From contig JADJAH010000016.1 of NCBI GenBank assembly GCA_016704345.1, positions 62,001 through 126,000 of the forward strand: DNA of 64,000 nt, in the 5' to 3' direction. The DNA comes from Ignavibacteria bacterium (GTDB taxonomy: Bacteria > Bacteroidota > Ignavibacteria > Tepidaquicellales > Tepidaquicellaceae). Under the pieces are notes generated by a model. The model saw only the letters and a list, made by a program, of their open reading frames with translations, was not told the origin of the DNA and ran no database searches. This document shows, one piece after another, positions 41,110-49,364 of the stretch (position 1 is its first letter; the number at the start of each line of letters is the position of its first letter). The position numbers and the translations under genes were made by a program.

Positions 41110-43389
41110 TCAGAATTGTAAGCTAAATCCGCCTACAGGGAAGAACCCCCAATGAAGTATTTTGCCCACTTCATTCTTGTCATCATCCCAATAATATTCG
41201 CTTACGTTTTCTTTGTTAAGCAAATTCTGAAATTCGATATATGCTACAAGTCCGAAACTGCTTAGGCTGAATCTCTTATCTACGCGCAGGTCAACTCTCA
41301 TGTAGTCGGGTGTTCTTTCAGAGTTGTAAAGCTCCATTTCATAAACTCCCCTTCCGGCCGCAGTTGATGCTGCAACATCATATGGAGTATATGGCTTGCC
41401 GGTAGCAAATTTGTACTTCAGACCCAAGAGCCAGTCATCAGCAACCTGGTAACCGATTGTGAGATTGAGTTGATGAGTTTGATCAAATGCTCCCGGAACT
41501 TCGCCTCCTTCAAGAGCCTTGAATTTTGAATTCATGTATGAATAATTCAGGATGCCGTATATGCATTGCAGGGAGAGATCAAATCCACGGACAGTTCCTG
41601 TACCTTTGCTGACAGCGTTTGTAACATAGTTTGGGCCGTACTCTGCTCCTCCGTTTACCAGAATGTAAGTCGGATTGTCAACGCTGACAGCATAGTTGTC
41701 ATATTGTTTTTCATAAACTTCAGCAGTCGCCCTGATGTCCGCACTGAATAAATGATCTATTCCTGCTATGTAATGAACTGCGCGTATGTTGTCGAGATCC
41801 TTGTTTGATTCTTCGGTAGCAAGCCAGATATATGCCGGGTTCTGATGAAATATTCCGGCAGATGCATTCAAGCTTGTAACCGGAGTAATTTTGTAACTCA
41901 TTCCGATTCTGGGTGAAACTGATCCGGGATTTGTTATGTAATCAAAATAATCATACCGTATTCCGGAATTGACAGTCAGCCTGTCGTCAAACAATCTTGT
42001 TGTCAGATTTGCATAACCACTCAGCTTAAATGAATTGATTAGACTGTTGGTATTGACTTCCGGAATTATGAAGCCGGTTGCACTTGTATCCTGCTCACTG
42101 TAAAGATCATTATCGGACCTGACAAGCTTGCCACCTATGCCGGCATCAATGCTGAAGTATTTGGAAATGTTCTTGCTAAGATCTGACTTTAGTGTCACTT
42201 CTGATTCCACATATTTATTCTTATAGATCTCTCCTGTATTAGCCTCATTGTTCTGCCTTGTATCACCGTCAGTCACAACTGCCGAGACAACATTTCTTAT
42301 GAAGCCGTTCTTAATCAAATATGTATGATTAAGTCCTGCCGTATAGAATTGCCTGTCTACAAAAGCATTCTCAAATGGATTTGCCGATTCGTCTTCAGGA
42401 TCTCTTGGTCCGAACTCAATATTATCTGTAGCCCAGAATCCAAGGAAGCTCAGGCTATTCTTCTTGTTGAGATTGTAGTCTGCTTTAAAATTAAGGTCCC
42501 AGTATTTCGGTACGGCTGAAAGTCTGATAGCATCTTTTAACAGATCAAGATAGCTTCTTCTCAGCGATACAAGGTAAGAACCTTTATCAGAAAACCTTCC
42601 CTCAAATTGTCCTCCGAATCCTTGCAGAGACATATCTATGTTGTTGAAGTAATTCTTCTTGCTTCCTTCCCTGAATTTGATGTCAACTGCTCCCGATAAA
42701 GCATTGCCATAAATGACCGGAAATCCTCCCGTATAGATATCCGCATTTTGTAAGAACTTAAGATTGATAATCCCAATTGGTCCGCCTGTTGAGCCCTGGC
42801 TTCCAAAGTGATTAATGTTTGGAACTTCTATACCGTCAATCAGGAAGAGGTTTTCTGCCGGTGACCCGCCTCTGATAATGAGGTCATTTCTCTGATCATT
42901 TGAAAACGAAACGCCGGCTATTGACTGGATCATCCTGGAAATATCCTCGGCAGCTCCCGGAGCTCTGCGAACCTCTTCATAATCAAGATTGATCGAACTT
43001 ATGTTTACGTCAGAGTTTCTTTCAAAATAGCTGGCATCTACATTAATGCTCTCGGTAGTTATTGATGAAGGATTCAGTTCGATAAGAGTTTCTAGTGGGC
43101 GACCGGGATAAATTATCAGGTCAGTTTTCACGGATGTCTCATAACCAATGTAAGTAACTTTGATCCTGTAGGAAGATTCCTTTAGACCTTCGATGATAAA
43201 TTCACCTTTGTCATTGGTTCCGGTCTTTTGTTTTGTTTCCATCAGTTCCACCACTGCATCTTGCAGAGGGCCCTTTGTTTCTTTGTCAATCACTTTTCCG
43301 CGTATCATTCCGCTTTCGGTCTGTGAAAATGTTGCAGTGGCAATCATTAAGAAAAAGATAACCACAGTAGCAGTTGCAAGTTTTTTCAT
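41110..43389 (-). CDS. TonB-dependent outer-membrane receptor
   Basis: TonB-dependent receptors take up large or scarce substrates through a plugged barrel. The 759-residue protein has a signal peptide (ending TATFSQ), a carboxypeptidase-regulatory-like domain (MIRGKVIDKETKGPLQDAVV), a plug (SRMIQSIAGVSF, IIRGGSPAENLFLIDGIEVP, GNALSGAVDIKF) and a long barrel ending in an aromatic strand (FFPVGGFSLQF). ATG 43389 is chosen because the signal peptide begins there. The neighbouring TetR gene ends 65 bp upstream, and the 13-bp palindrome TGAACAGTGTTCA lies 35 bp before the start, so repression by that TetR is likely. The substrate is unknown. Confidence 0.92.
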   Translation of the reverse strand: MKKLATATVVIFFLMIATATFSQTESGMIRGKVIDKETKGPLQDAVVELMETKQKTGTNDKGEFIIEGLKESSYRIKVTYIGYETSVKTDLIIYPGRPLETLIELNPSSITTESINVDASYFERNSDVNISSINLDYEEVRRAPGAAEDISRMIQSIAGVSFSNDQRNDLIIRGGSPAENLFLIDGIEVPNINHFGSQGSTGGPIGIINLKFLQNADIYTGGFPVIYGNALSGAVDIKFREGSKKNYFNNIDMSLQGFGGQFEGRFSDKGSYLVSLRRSYLDLLKDAIRLSAVPKYWDLNFKADYNLNKKNSLSFLGFWATDNIEFGPRDPEDESANPFENAFVDRQFYTAGLNHTYLIKNGFIRNVVSAVVTDGDTRQNNEANTGEIYKNKYVESEVTLKSDLSKNISKYFSIDAGIGGKLVRSDNDLYSEQDTSATGFIIPEVNTNSLINSFKLSGYANLTTRLFDDRLTVNSGIRYDYFDYITNPGSVSPRIGMSYKITPVTSLNASAGIFHQNPAYIWLATEESNKDLDNIRAVHYIAGIDHLFSADIRATAEVYEKQYDNYAVSVDNPTYILVNGGAEYGPNYVTNAVSKGTGTVRGFDLSLQCIYGILNYSYMNSKFKALEGGEVPGAFDQTHQLNLTIGYQVADDWLLGLKYKFATGKPYTPYDVAASTAAGRGVYEMELYNSERTPDYMRVDLRVDKRFSLSSFGLVAYIEFQNLLNKENVSEYYWDDDKNEVGKILHWGFFPVGGFSLQF

Positions 43390-43423
43390 GATGGTTTTGA
43401 TTGAGTGAACAGTTAAGTTTAAT

Positions 43424-43436
43424 TGAACAGTGTTCA
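43424..43436. promoter_or_regulatory. Probable TetR operator before the TonB receptor gene
   Basis: TGAACAGTGTTCA is a perfect palindrome around a central G, and it is the exact reverse complement of the site at 44096. A half-site TGAACAG lies at 43405-43411. Confidence 0.72.
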
Positions 43437-43453
43437 TTTATGTGGCAAATTTT

Positions 43454-44068
43454 TTACTTTTTGTTATTCAGATTATCAATCATGGTTTCAAAAGCTCCGA
43501 ACAATACCGGCTTCATAAATTCCTTTGGGACCATTGCCATGCGTTTGCGGAGGTAGAGTGATACAATGCCGTGTACTAAGGACCACATTGCTATAGAAAG
43601 AGTATTCACATCGCTGCCTTTGAAGTATCCGGCATCAAGACATTCCTGAATATTCGAACGGAGGAATTCAAATGTCTTCATCCCTTCATTCCAGCTTTGG
43701 CTTGTTTCAATTTCATTGCCTGGTGCCTGAACAATGAACATTAATTCATACAGATCGGGATTATCAAGACCAAATTTGATATAGACTCTGCCGTGTTCTT
43801 TCAGCTTTTCAAATGGTTCATTGATATGACTTATCTTGAGCTGCTCTTTGTAGAATTTTTGAAACGCGAGGTTATGAAGTTCGAAGAGTATCTCGTCCCT
43901 GTTCTTAAAATAAAGGTAAATTGTCCCCGGACTATATTCAATTTCTTCGGCTATTTTTCTGATTGATACTTTTGAAAAACCCTCTTCAATTGAAATTCTC
44001 TTTGCTGCATCGAGGATGAGATCTTTCATCTCTTCTCTTTCCCGGTCTTTTCTTTGTTTGATTCCCAT
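43454..44068 (-). CDS. TetR-family transcriptional regulator
   Basis: The 204-residue protein has the TetR helix-turn-helix: LDAAKRISIEEGFSKVSIRKIAEEIEYSPGTIYLYFKNRDEILFEL (residues about 17-62), followed by a variable ligand-binding C-terminal half. ATG 44068 (MGIKQRK) fits the family; an upstream ATG seven codons earlier is possible. It precedes the TonB receptor on the same strand. Identical palindromes lie before both genes, and at tetR the palindrome sits between a TTGACA and a TAATTTTG. Autorepression and repression of the receptor are therefore inferred. The inducer is unknown. Confidence 0.92.
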   Translation of the reverse strand: MGIKQRKDREREEMKDLILDAAKRISIEEGFSKVSIRKIAEEIEYSPGTIYLYFKNRDEILFELHNLAFQKFYKEQLKISHINEPFEKLKEHGRVYIKFGLDNPDLYELMFIVQAPGNEIETSQSWNEGMKTFEFLRSNIQECLDAGYFKGSDVNTLSIAMWSLVHGIVSLYLRKRMAMVPKEFMKPVLFGAFETMIDNLNNKK

Positions 44069-44086
44069 AAGTTTATATGAACATTG

Positions 44087-44117
44087 CAAAATTACTGAAC
44101 ACTGTTCATTTTGTCAA
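44087..44117 (-). promoter_or_regulatory. Probable promoter of the TetR gene with embedded operator
   Basis: On the minus strand TTGACA (44117-44112), a 17-base spacer and TAATTTTG (44094-44087) match -35 and -10 boxes; the second also fits the Bacteroidota TAnnTTTG. The spacer contains the 13-bp palindrome at 44096-44108. Confidence 0.7.
44096..44108. promoter_or_regulatory. Probable TetR operator before tetR
   Basis: TGAACACTGTTCA, a perfect palindrome around a central C, 28 bp upstream of the tetR start and between its -35 and -10 boxes. Confidence 0.75.
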
Positions 44118-44235
44118 GGATTATTTTCGCCCGTGTTGAAAAAAGGATTTTGACAGTTGTAAAAACCTACCATAATAACTAATTTTGCAGTAATTAACGG
44201 AAGAAAATTGTGAGGTTAAAAATTAAAACATTAAT

Positions 44236-44628
44236 ATGAAGACCCAACTGGGAAGGATCACAATTCTTGTTACAGACTGTGATGACGCTTATGAGTTTTA
44301 TGAGAAAAATCTAGGTTGCAAGAAGTTTTTCGATCTCATTGATGAAAACGGAAGAAGATATCTGCATGTTGGATTTGACACAGATATTGCTGCCGGAATA
44401 TGGCTATGCGAAGCAGAAACAGAAGAGCAGAAATGCAGAATTGGCGATCAAACAGGAGGCAAGCCTGCATTTGTTCTTTACACGGATTCTTTTGTTGAGT
44501 TTTATGGCAATCTTCTTAGCAACGGAACAAAGATTAAGCGCGAGCCGGCAACAGTAAATGATTATCAGGTACTTCACTTTGTTGATCTTTATGGAAATGA
44601 AATAGTTGTTGCAGAATCAAGCAAATAG
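44236..44628 (+). CDS. VOC-family (glyoxalase/bleomycin-resistance-like) protein
   Basis: The 130-residue protein is a single vicinal-oxygen-chelate unit: ITILVTDCDDAYEFYEKNLGC at the start, a central RYLHVGF strand, and a C-terminal HFVDLYGNEIVVAE, where the terminal Glu and His are the usual metal ligands. It is divergent from tetR, and the operator at 44096 lies 140 bp away, so shared control is possible but not shown. The substrate is unknown. Confidence 0.88.
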   Translation: MKTQLGRITILVTDCDDAYEFYEKNLGCKKFFDLIDENGRRYLHVGFDTDIAAGIWLCEAETEEQKCRIGDQTGGKPAFVLYTDSFVEFYGNLLSNGTKIKREPATVNDYQVLHFVDLYGNEIVVAESSK

Positions 44629-45188
44629 TTTAGTAATAAGAATTGTGGTATCACGAAATCATTCAGCAGTTACATCTGATCAACGCTAGAAAAATTTCAA
44701 TGCCTTGAATGAAGCTGCGGCAATAAATATTTAAAGCGGGTCATGTTCAAATTTTCGGCGTAAATATTGCATTGCTGATTGTTTAGAAATCAGATGTGAA
44801 TGGCAAATATAATGCCTTAATGAAAATATGTTTTGCATTGATGGTCAAGCGACATGCACTTAAGATAATTGTCTAAAGCTCATAGGCAACATTAGAATGA
44901 GACTTGATCGGATAAAAAGGACGGCAGGTTTACTAAAGATTATCAGAAATTTCTTCAACCGATTATTCAAAAAGAGATATAAACTATTTATAAAATATTG
45001 ACAGTACTAATGAACTTTTATTAATAGATTTGAATGATTGTTAAATCTAATAAAAAGGAATTAGTCCTTTATTCAATCCAATGCACGATTAACTTTAGAA
45101 TTTAAAATGCGTAATTTTTAAAATCGGATCATTAGTCTGCTTGGATAAACCTTTTTAGAGCACTTTTGGTTTGCGCAATTTAAGCTGG
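44629..45188. other. Long intergenic region, nothing recognised
   Basis: About 560 bp, AT-rich, without a convincing frame, RNA or repeat. Stops are frequent in all frames. Confidence 0.5.
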
Positions 45189-45458
45189 CTAACCGGCAGT
45201 AATTTCCGGATGCAGCCTGAGTACATCGCCTTCTTTGACACCCGCTTCGGCAAGGGTCTGGTTTTCTGTAAGTTGTTTTCCCGAAGCCTTGTGATGAAAT
45301 TTATACGACAATGGTTCCCCGTCAGGTCCAATAAGGGGCATTTTCATTTTTGGCAACAAGACTTCAAGAATGCGCTTCACGGAAGCGTCATCCGGCAATG
45401 TTGCTTGTTGTTCTTTGTTACCTGTCGCGTCTACAATTGTTACATTAATTCTTGGCAT
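45189..45458 (-). CDS. Small ubiquitin-fold (YukD/EsaB-like) protein ending in Gly
   Basis: The 89-residue protein has a beta-grasp plan: INVTIVDATGNKEQQATLPDD, VKRILEVLLPKM, then KASGKQLTENQTLAEAGVKEGDVLRLHPE. The last part matches the K-x-L-x-x-x-x-T-L-x-x-x-G-V-x-x-G-D-x-L-x-L of YukD/EsaB and other bacterial ubiquitin-like proteins. It ends ITAG and then a stop, so the C-terminus is Gly as in conjugated ubiquitin-like proteins. No type VII secretion, E1, E2 or JAB protease gene is in the window, and the gene stands alone between two intergenic stretches. Its role is unknown. Confidence 0.75.
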   Translation of the reverse strand: MPRINVTIVDATGNKEQQATLPDDASVKRILEVLLPKMKMPLIGPDGEPLSYKFHHKASGKQLTENQTLAEAGVKEGDVLRLHPEITAG

Positions 45459-45877
45459 GGCCGCAAGTTACTAAACATATGGCTATTTATAAATGACTTA
45501 AAAGATAAAACTGAAAGATTGAAAGTAAGTGTTGCATAAAGGAATCAGAACATTTGACTATTCAACTGGAATTTTGAAGACAGGACAATATCTGACACTT
45601 TTGACAACACCGCTCTAAAAACCGAGAAAGAAATGTTAAAAAAACAGGTTAAAACATCTTCATATCTGATGGCACCGTAATTGCGTTACTACATTGATTG
45701 AGTACAATAAAAACCCGGTTAATACTTTGAATTGAAAACAATAAACAAACAGTACTTCCTAAAACGAGCATCAACAACTGAGAGAAAGTGTGAAGGTACT
45801 CTTGACTTACAATCAATTGTATCTTAGATTTGTGCGTGACAATTTGTATTTTAAATTTAAGTAAAAGCAAACCCCAA
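45459..45877. other. Intergenic region, nothing recognised
   Basis: About 420 bp between the divergent ubiquitin-fold and protease genes. I find no gene, and no GGGTATT-N14-TCTTT motif. Confidence 0.5.
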
Positions 45878-48800
45878 ATGAAATATGCAATCTTAATACT
45901 ACTTTTACTTTTCTTTATTAGGGAAGCTGGTTCGCAAAGTTCTTATGATTATAGAGGGAACAGAATCAACCTTGAAATGAGAACTGATAAATTGGCTGTT
46001 ATTCTGAATTCAGGAGAAATCAAGGATGAATCTAAGATAAGATTGATCTTAAATTCGTTTAATGATCAAGCTGAACTGAAAGAAGTCTCCGATAATGTTT
46101 ATCTGTTGACCTTTAGCGAAAGCAGAACTACTTCGGGTATGCAATCTCTTGCTTCAACAATTTCCTTTTCCACTCCATTGGTAAAGATAGCAACTCCGGT
46201 TTATTACGGCCAATCGAGAAATGTGACTCAGATACCAACTGATGAATTTATAGTCAGGTTAAATATAACTGCAGACAAGAATTATCTTGATGTTCTTAAC
46301 ATTCGTAATAATGTAAGTATCATTGGAAATGTTTCGGATGAAAGAGGATTTCTGCTCAAGTCAAATGACGGAGTTGGACTGAATGCAATGGAACTCAGCA
46401 AATTATATTACAGTACTGGTTTTTTTGAATATGCTGAACCAAATTTTATCTATCCTGAATTCTGCATACTTAACTCAATCCCAAATGACCCTCTTTTTCC
46501 AAAACAATGGTCACTTAAGAATACCGGCCAATCAGTATCAACAGGCAGCTCTGAATATGGTGATGCAACAGTAGTAAATGGATTTCCCGGTGCGGACTTA
46601 AATGTTGAAAAAGCCTGGGACATAACTTACGGAAATCAGTCTATTAGTATCGGTATTTTTGATACAGGCATCGACTCGACTCATCCGGATTTTCGGCAGG
46701 CCGGACATCTGCTGACGGGATATGATGCTTACTATAATAAGTATGGTGTACCGAAAGATTCCGGCAACTTCGGTGGCCACGGTACATGTGCAGCAGGTCT
46801 TGCAGGTGCAGTTTCAAATAATGGTATTGGAGTCACAGGAGTTGCGCCCGCATGCAAACTGATGGCATTCAGAATTTTCAACACTTCAGGTTCATCTACA
46901 ACTATCGGAATTGCACGTGCATTTGATACAGCCAGGGTTATAGGAATTGATGTGCTAAGCAACAGCTGGAACGGATTTACTGAAACATCCACATTAACCA
47001 ATGCAATAGTTGATGCGGCTATAAACGGACGCGGCGGGTTAGGATGCGCAATATTTTTTTCCTCTGGAAATGACGGAAGGCGTGCACCATGGTATCCCTC
47101 ATATTTGCCGGATGTTGTAAGTGTTGGGGCATCTACGATCTATGATCAGAAGAAAGCTCCGGGTACAGGAAACCAATTTGCCTGGGGAGGAAATTACGGA
47201 GAAAGCCAGCAAGGAGATCTAGATGTTGTCGCTCCTACTATATGCTACACAACGGATATACAAGGTGCATTCGGATATAACAATACAGCAGGTCCGGGAG
47301 GTGATTACTTTGCAAGCTTCTCAGGAACATCTGTGTCGTGTCCGCTTGCCGCAGGTGTTGCTGCACTTATGCTTTCAGTCAATCCTTCTATGACCAGAGC
47401 GGACGTCTCGGATAAGCTTAGCAGGGGTTGCGATAAGATTGATAATGCAGATTATTCAATCCTTAAAACTCACGGAAAATGGAATTCATATTTGGGATAC
47501 GGAAGAATTAATGCTTACAACTCTGTTCAGCTTGCGCTTGGAATTGATGTAACTCCCCCCACAATAGATCATAAAAATATAAGCTCACATTCAAGTACAT
47601 ATCCGACAAATATCACTGCACAAATAACTGATCATGATGGTTCGCCTGTTCCGATGACCGGTAATTTTCAGCCAAGACTTTTCTACAGAACAAATAAAGC
47701 GAATTTCGGCTGGTCGGCTTATGATTCACTCGAGGCAGATACTGTTAGCGGAAGTAATTTTACATTCCGGATTCCGGGAATGGGTCATGAAACGCAAATC
47801 CAATATTACATAAAGGCATTTGACAACATTGGCAACTCTGCAGTGTTTCCTAGAGGTGCGCCCAACGATTTCTGGTTGTGCTATTTTGCAGTTGGTACGA
47901 TATTGCCAAAGTCAGGGACCATTGGACCTTTTGTGTGTCTTGACGGAGGAAACGTTACAGTCTCTCCTGAAGTGACCTTTGACAACTTCAATATAACAGA
48001 AACCAAAGTTCAAATTTACATGCAGCATGACAGGATCAGCGATGCAATCATTCAACTTTATTCTCCGCTCAATGATCCAAATGGCAACAGGAAGTGTCTT
48101 TTCGCATCAAACGGAGGAACAGGCGCCAATATTTTCGGAGCGAATGTATCTGATTCAGGATCTCAGTTCTGGATGGACGGGACTCCCCCTTATACCGGAG
48201 GTTCATATAAGGGTGATTACCTCCTTAATGGACTGAATGGCACAAGTGCACTGGGTTCATGGAAGATTCTTCACTTCGATCAGCACTATGGATTTGCTGC
48301 CGGCTATGACAGTGTTGTTATAACTCTGATGGGAACATCCGGAGTTTCAAGTGCTTGTGCTGTTCTAAATTCAGAAAGAGATTCTGTTCTCGAGTTTGGA
48401 TCGGTAGCTTTTCCTGATTCAGCAGTTAGAGATTTTTATCTGAAAAATTCAGGAAATTCAGATCTGATAATAAACAATATTGCATTCACAGGTACCTTTG
48501 GAGCAAATTTTTCTCTTAATGAATCTTTACCCGGTCCGATACAGCCCGGCGACAGCGGAAGAATTTCCGTTAAGCTCAGAACAGGTCAGAGAGGCAATTT
48601 ACAATCAGGCAGTTCTTCAACAGATGCAATTGAGGACGCCGTGATGGAAATCTCAAACAATGATCCAACAAAGTCTGTATTCAAAGTTTCATTGCAGACT
48701 GATTCCGGATTTCCTGTAGTAAACATTCTGGGGTTGCGTGCATTGTTGCAAGGATTCTACAATCCAATCACAGACCTGATGAAGAGCGATACTGTGAAAA

Positions 48801-49267
48801 TCTATGCCAGACACATTGCCGCGCCATTTACAGTTCTTGATTCCGCAAAAGGTTACTTAAATGAAAATGGTTTAGGATATTTTGTATTTTCGAATCTTGG
48901 CGATTCAGTTCAATTCCAGATTCAGATAATTCACCGCAATTCGCTCGAGACTTGGAGCGGCGGACCCGCGCTCATATTCTCAGGTGATTCTTTGATGTAC
49001 GATATGACAGACCAGAGTGCCAGAGCATTCGGCGATAATCTTATCCTTGTAAACAATGTACTTGGCCGATATGCAATCTATAGTGGAGATGTTAATCAGG
49101 ATGGCGTGATTGATATAACCGACATGATGGATATAGATAACGATGTATATAATTATGCGAGTGGTTACAGGCAAACGGATGTCAATGGTGACGGCTTTGT
49201 GGATCTTTCAGATGCAGTTATTGCAGGATTTAACGCCGGTAATTATGTAACGAAGATCGTTCCTTAA
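45878..49267 (+). CDS. Secreted kexin-like S8 protease with P-like domain and dockerin-like C-terminal module
   Basis: The 1129-residue protein has a signal peptide (AILILLLLFFIREAGSQ), a pro-region to about 220, and an S8 domain with Asp262 (IFDTGIDSTHPDF), His301 (GHGTCAAG) and Ser485 (GTSVSCPLAAG). After it comes a beta region like a proprotein-convertase P domain (DRISDAIIQLYSPL, GSWKILHFD). An Ig-like segment follows (SVLEFGSVAFPDSAVRDFYLKN). The tail has IHRNSLETWS (about 1018) and two calcium loops, GDVNQDGVIDITD (about 1070) and DVNGDGFVDLSD, ending KIVP. The tail matches those of the two propellers at 29006 and 31883, although this is a protease. ATG 45878 is chosen because the signal peptide begins there. 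Confidence 0.9.
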   Translation: MKYAILILLLLFFIREAGSQSSYDYRGNRINLEMRTDKLAVILNSGEIKDESKIRLILNSFNDQAELKEVSDNVYLLTFSESRTTSGMQSLASTISFSTPLVKIATPVYYGQSRNVTQIPTDEFIVRLNITADKNYLDVLNIRNNVSIIGNVSDERGFLLKSNDGVGLNAMELSKLYYSTGFFEYAEPNFIYPEFCILNSIPNDPLFPKQWSLKNTGQSVSTGSSEYGDATVVNGFPGADLNVEKAWDITYGNQSISIGIFDTGIDSTHPDFRQAGHLLTGYDAYYNKYGVPKDSGNFGGHGTCAAGLAGAVSNNGIGVTGVAPACKLMAFRIFNTSGSSTTIGIARAFDTARVIGIDVLSNSWNGFTETSTLTNAIVDAAINGRGGLGCAIFFSSGNDGRRAPWYPSYLPDVVSVGASTIYDQKKAPGTGNQFAWGGNYGESQQGDLDVVAPTICYTTDIQGAFGYNNTAGPGGDYFASFSGTSVSCPLAAGVAALMLSVNPSMTRADVSDKLSRGCDKIDNADYSILKTHGKWNSYLGYGRINAYNSVQLALGIDVTPPTIDHKNISSHSSTYPTNITAQITDHDGSPVPMTGNFQPRLFYRTNKANFGWSAYDSLEADTVSGSNFTFRIPGMGHETQIQYYIKAFDNIGNSAVFPRGAPNDFWLCYFAVGTILPKSGTIGPFVCLDGGNVTVSPEVTFDNFNITETKVQIYMQHDRISDAIIQLYSPLNDPNGNRKCLFASNGGTGANIFGANVSDSGSQFWMDGTPPYTGGSYKGDYLLNGLNGTSALGSWKILHFDQHYGFAAGYDSVVITLMGTSGVSSACAVLNSERDSVLEFGSVAFPDSAVRDFYLKNSGNSDLIINNIAFTGTFGANFSLNESLPGPIQPGDSGRISVKLRTGQRGNLQSGSSSTDAIEDAVMEISNNDPTKSVFKVSLQTDSGFPVVNILGLRALLQGFYNPITDLMKSDTVKIYARHIAAPFTVLDSAKGYLNENGLGYFVFSNLGDSVQFQIQIIHRNSLETWSGGPALIFSGDSLMYDMTDQSARAFGDNLILVNNVLGRYAIYSGDVNQDGVIDITDMMDIDNDVYNYASGYRQTDVNGDGFVDLSDAVIAGFNAGNYVTKIVP

Positions 49268-49364
49268 TTGCAAACTCTTGGTGTGTATTTTTTTTTACAA
49301 TGATACTTCAATAGACATTTGTAATATTGCCGCTGATCCGAATTTAATTTAGTAAAGCATTTCC

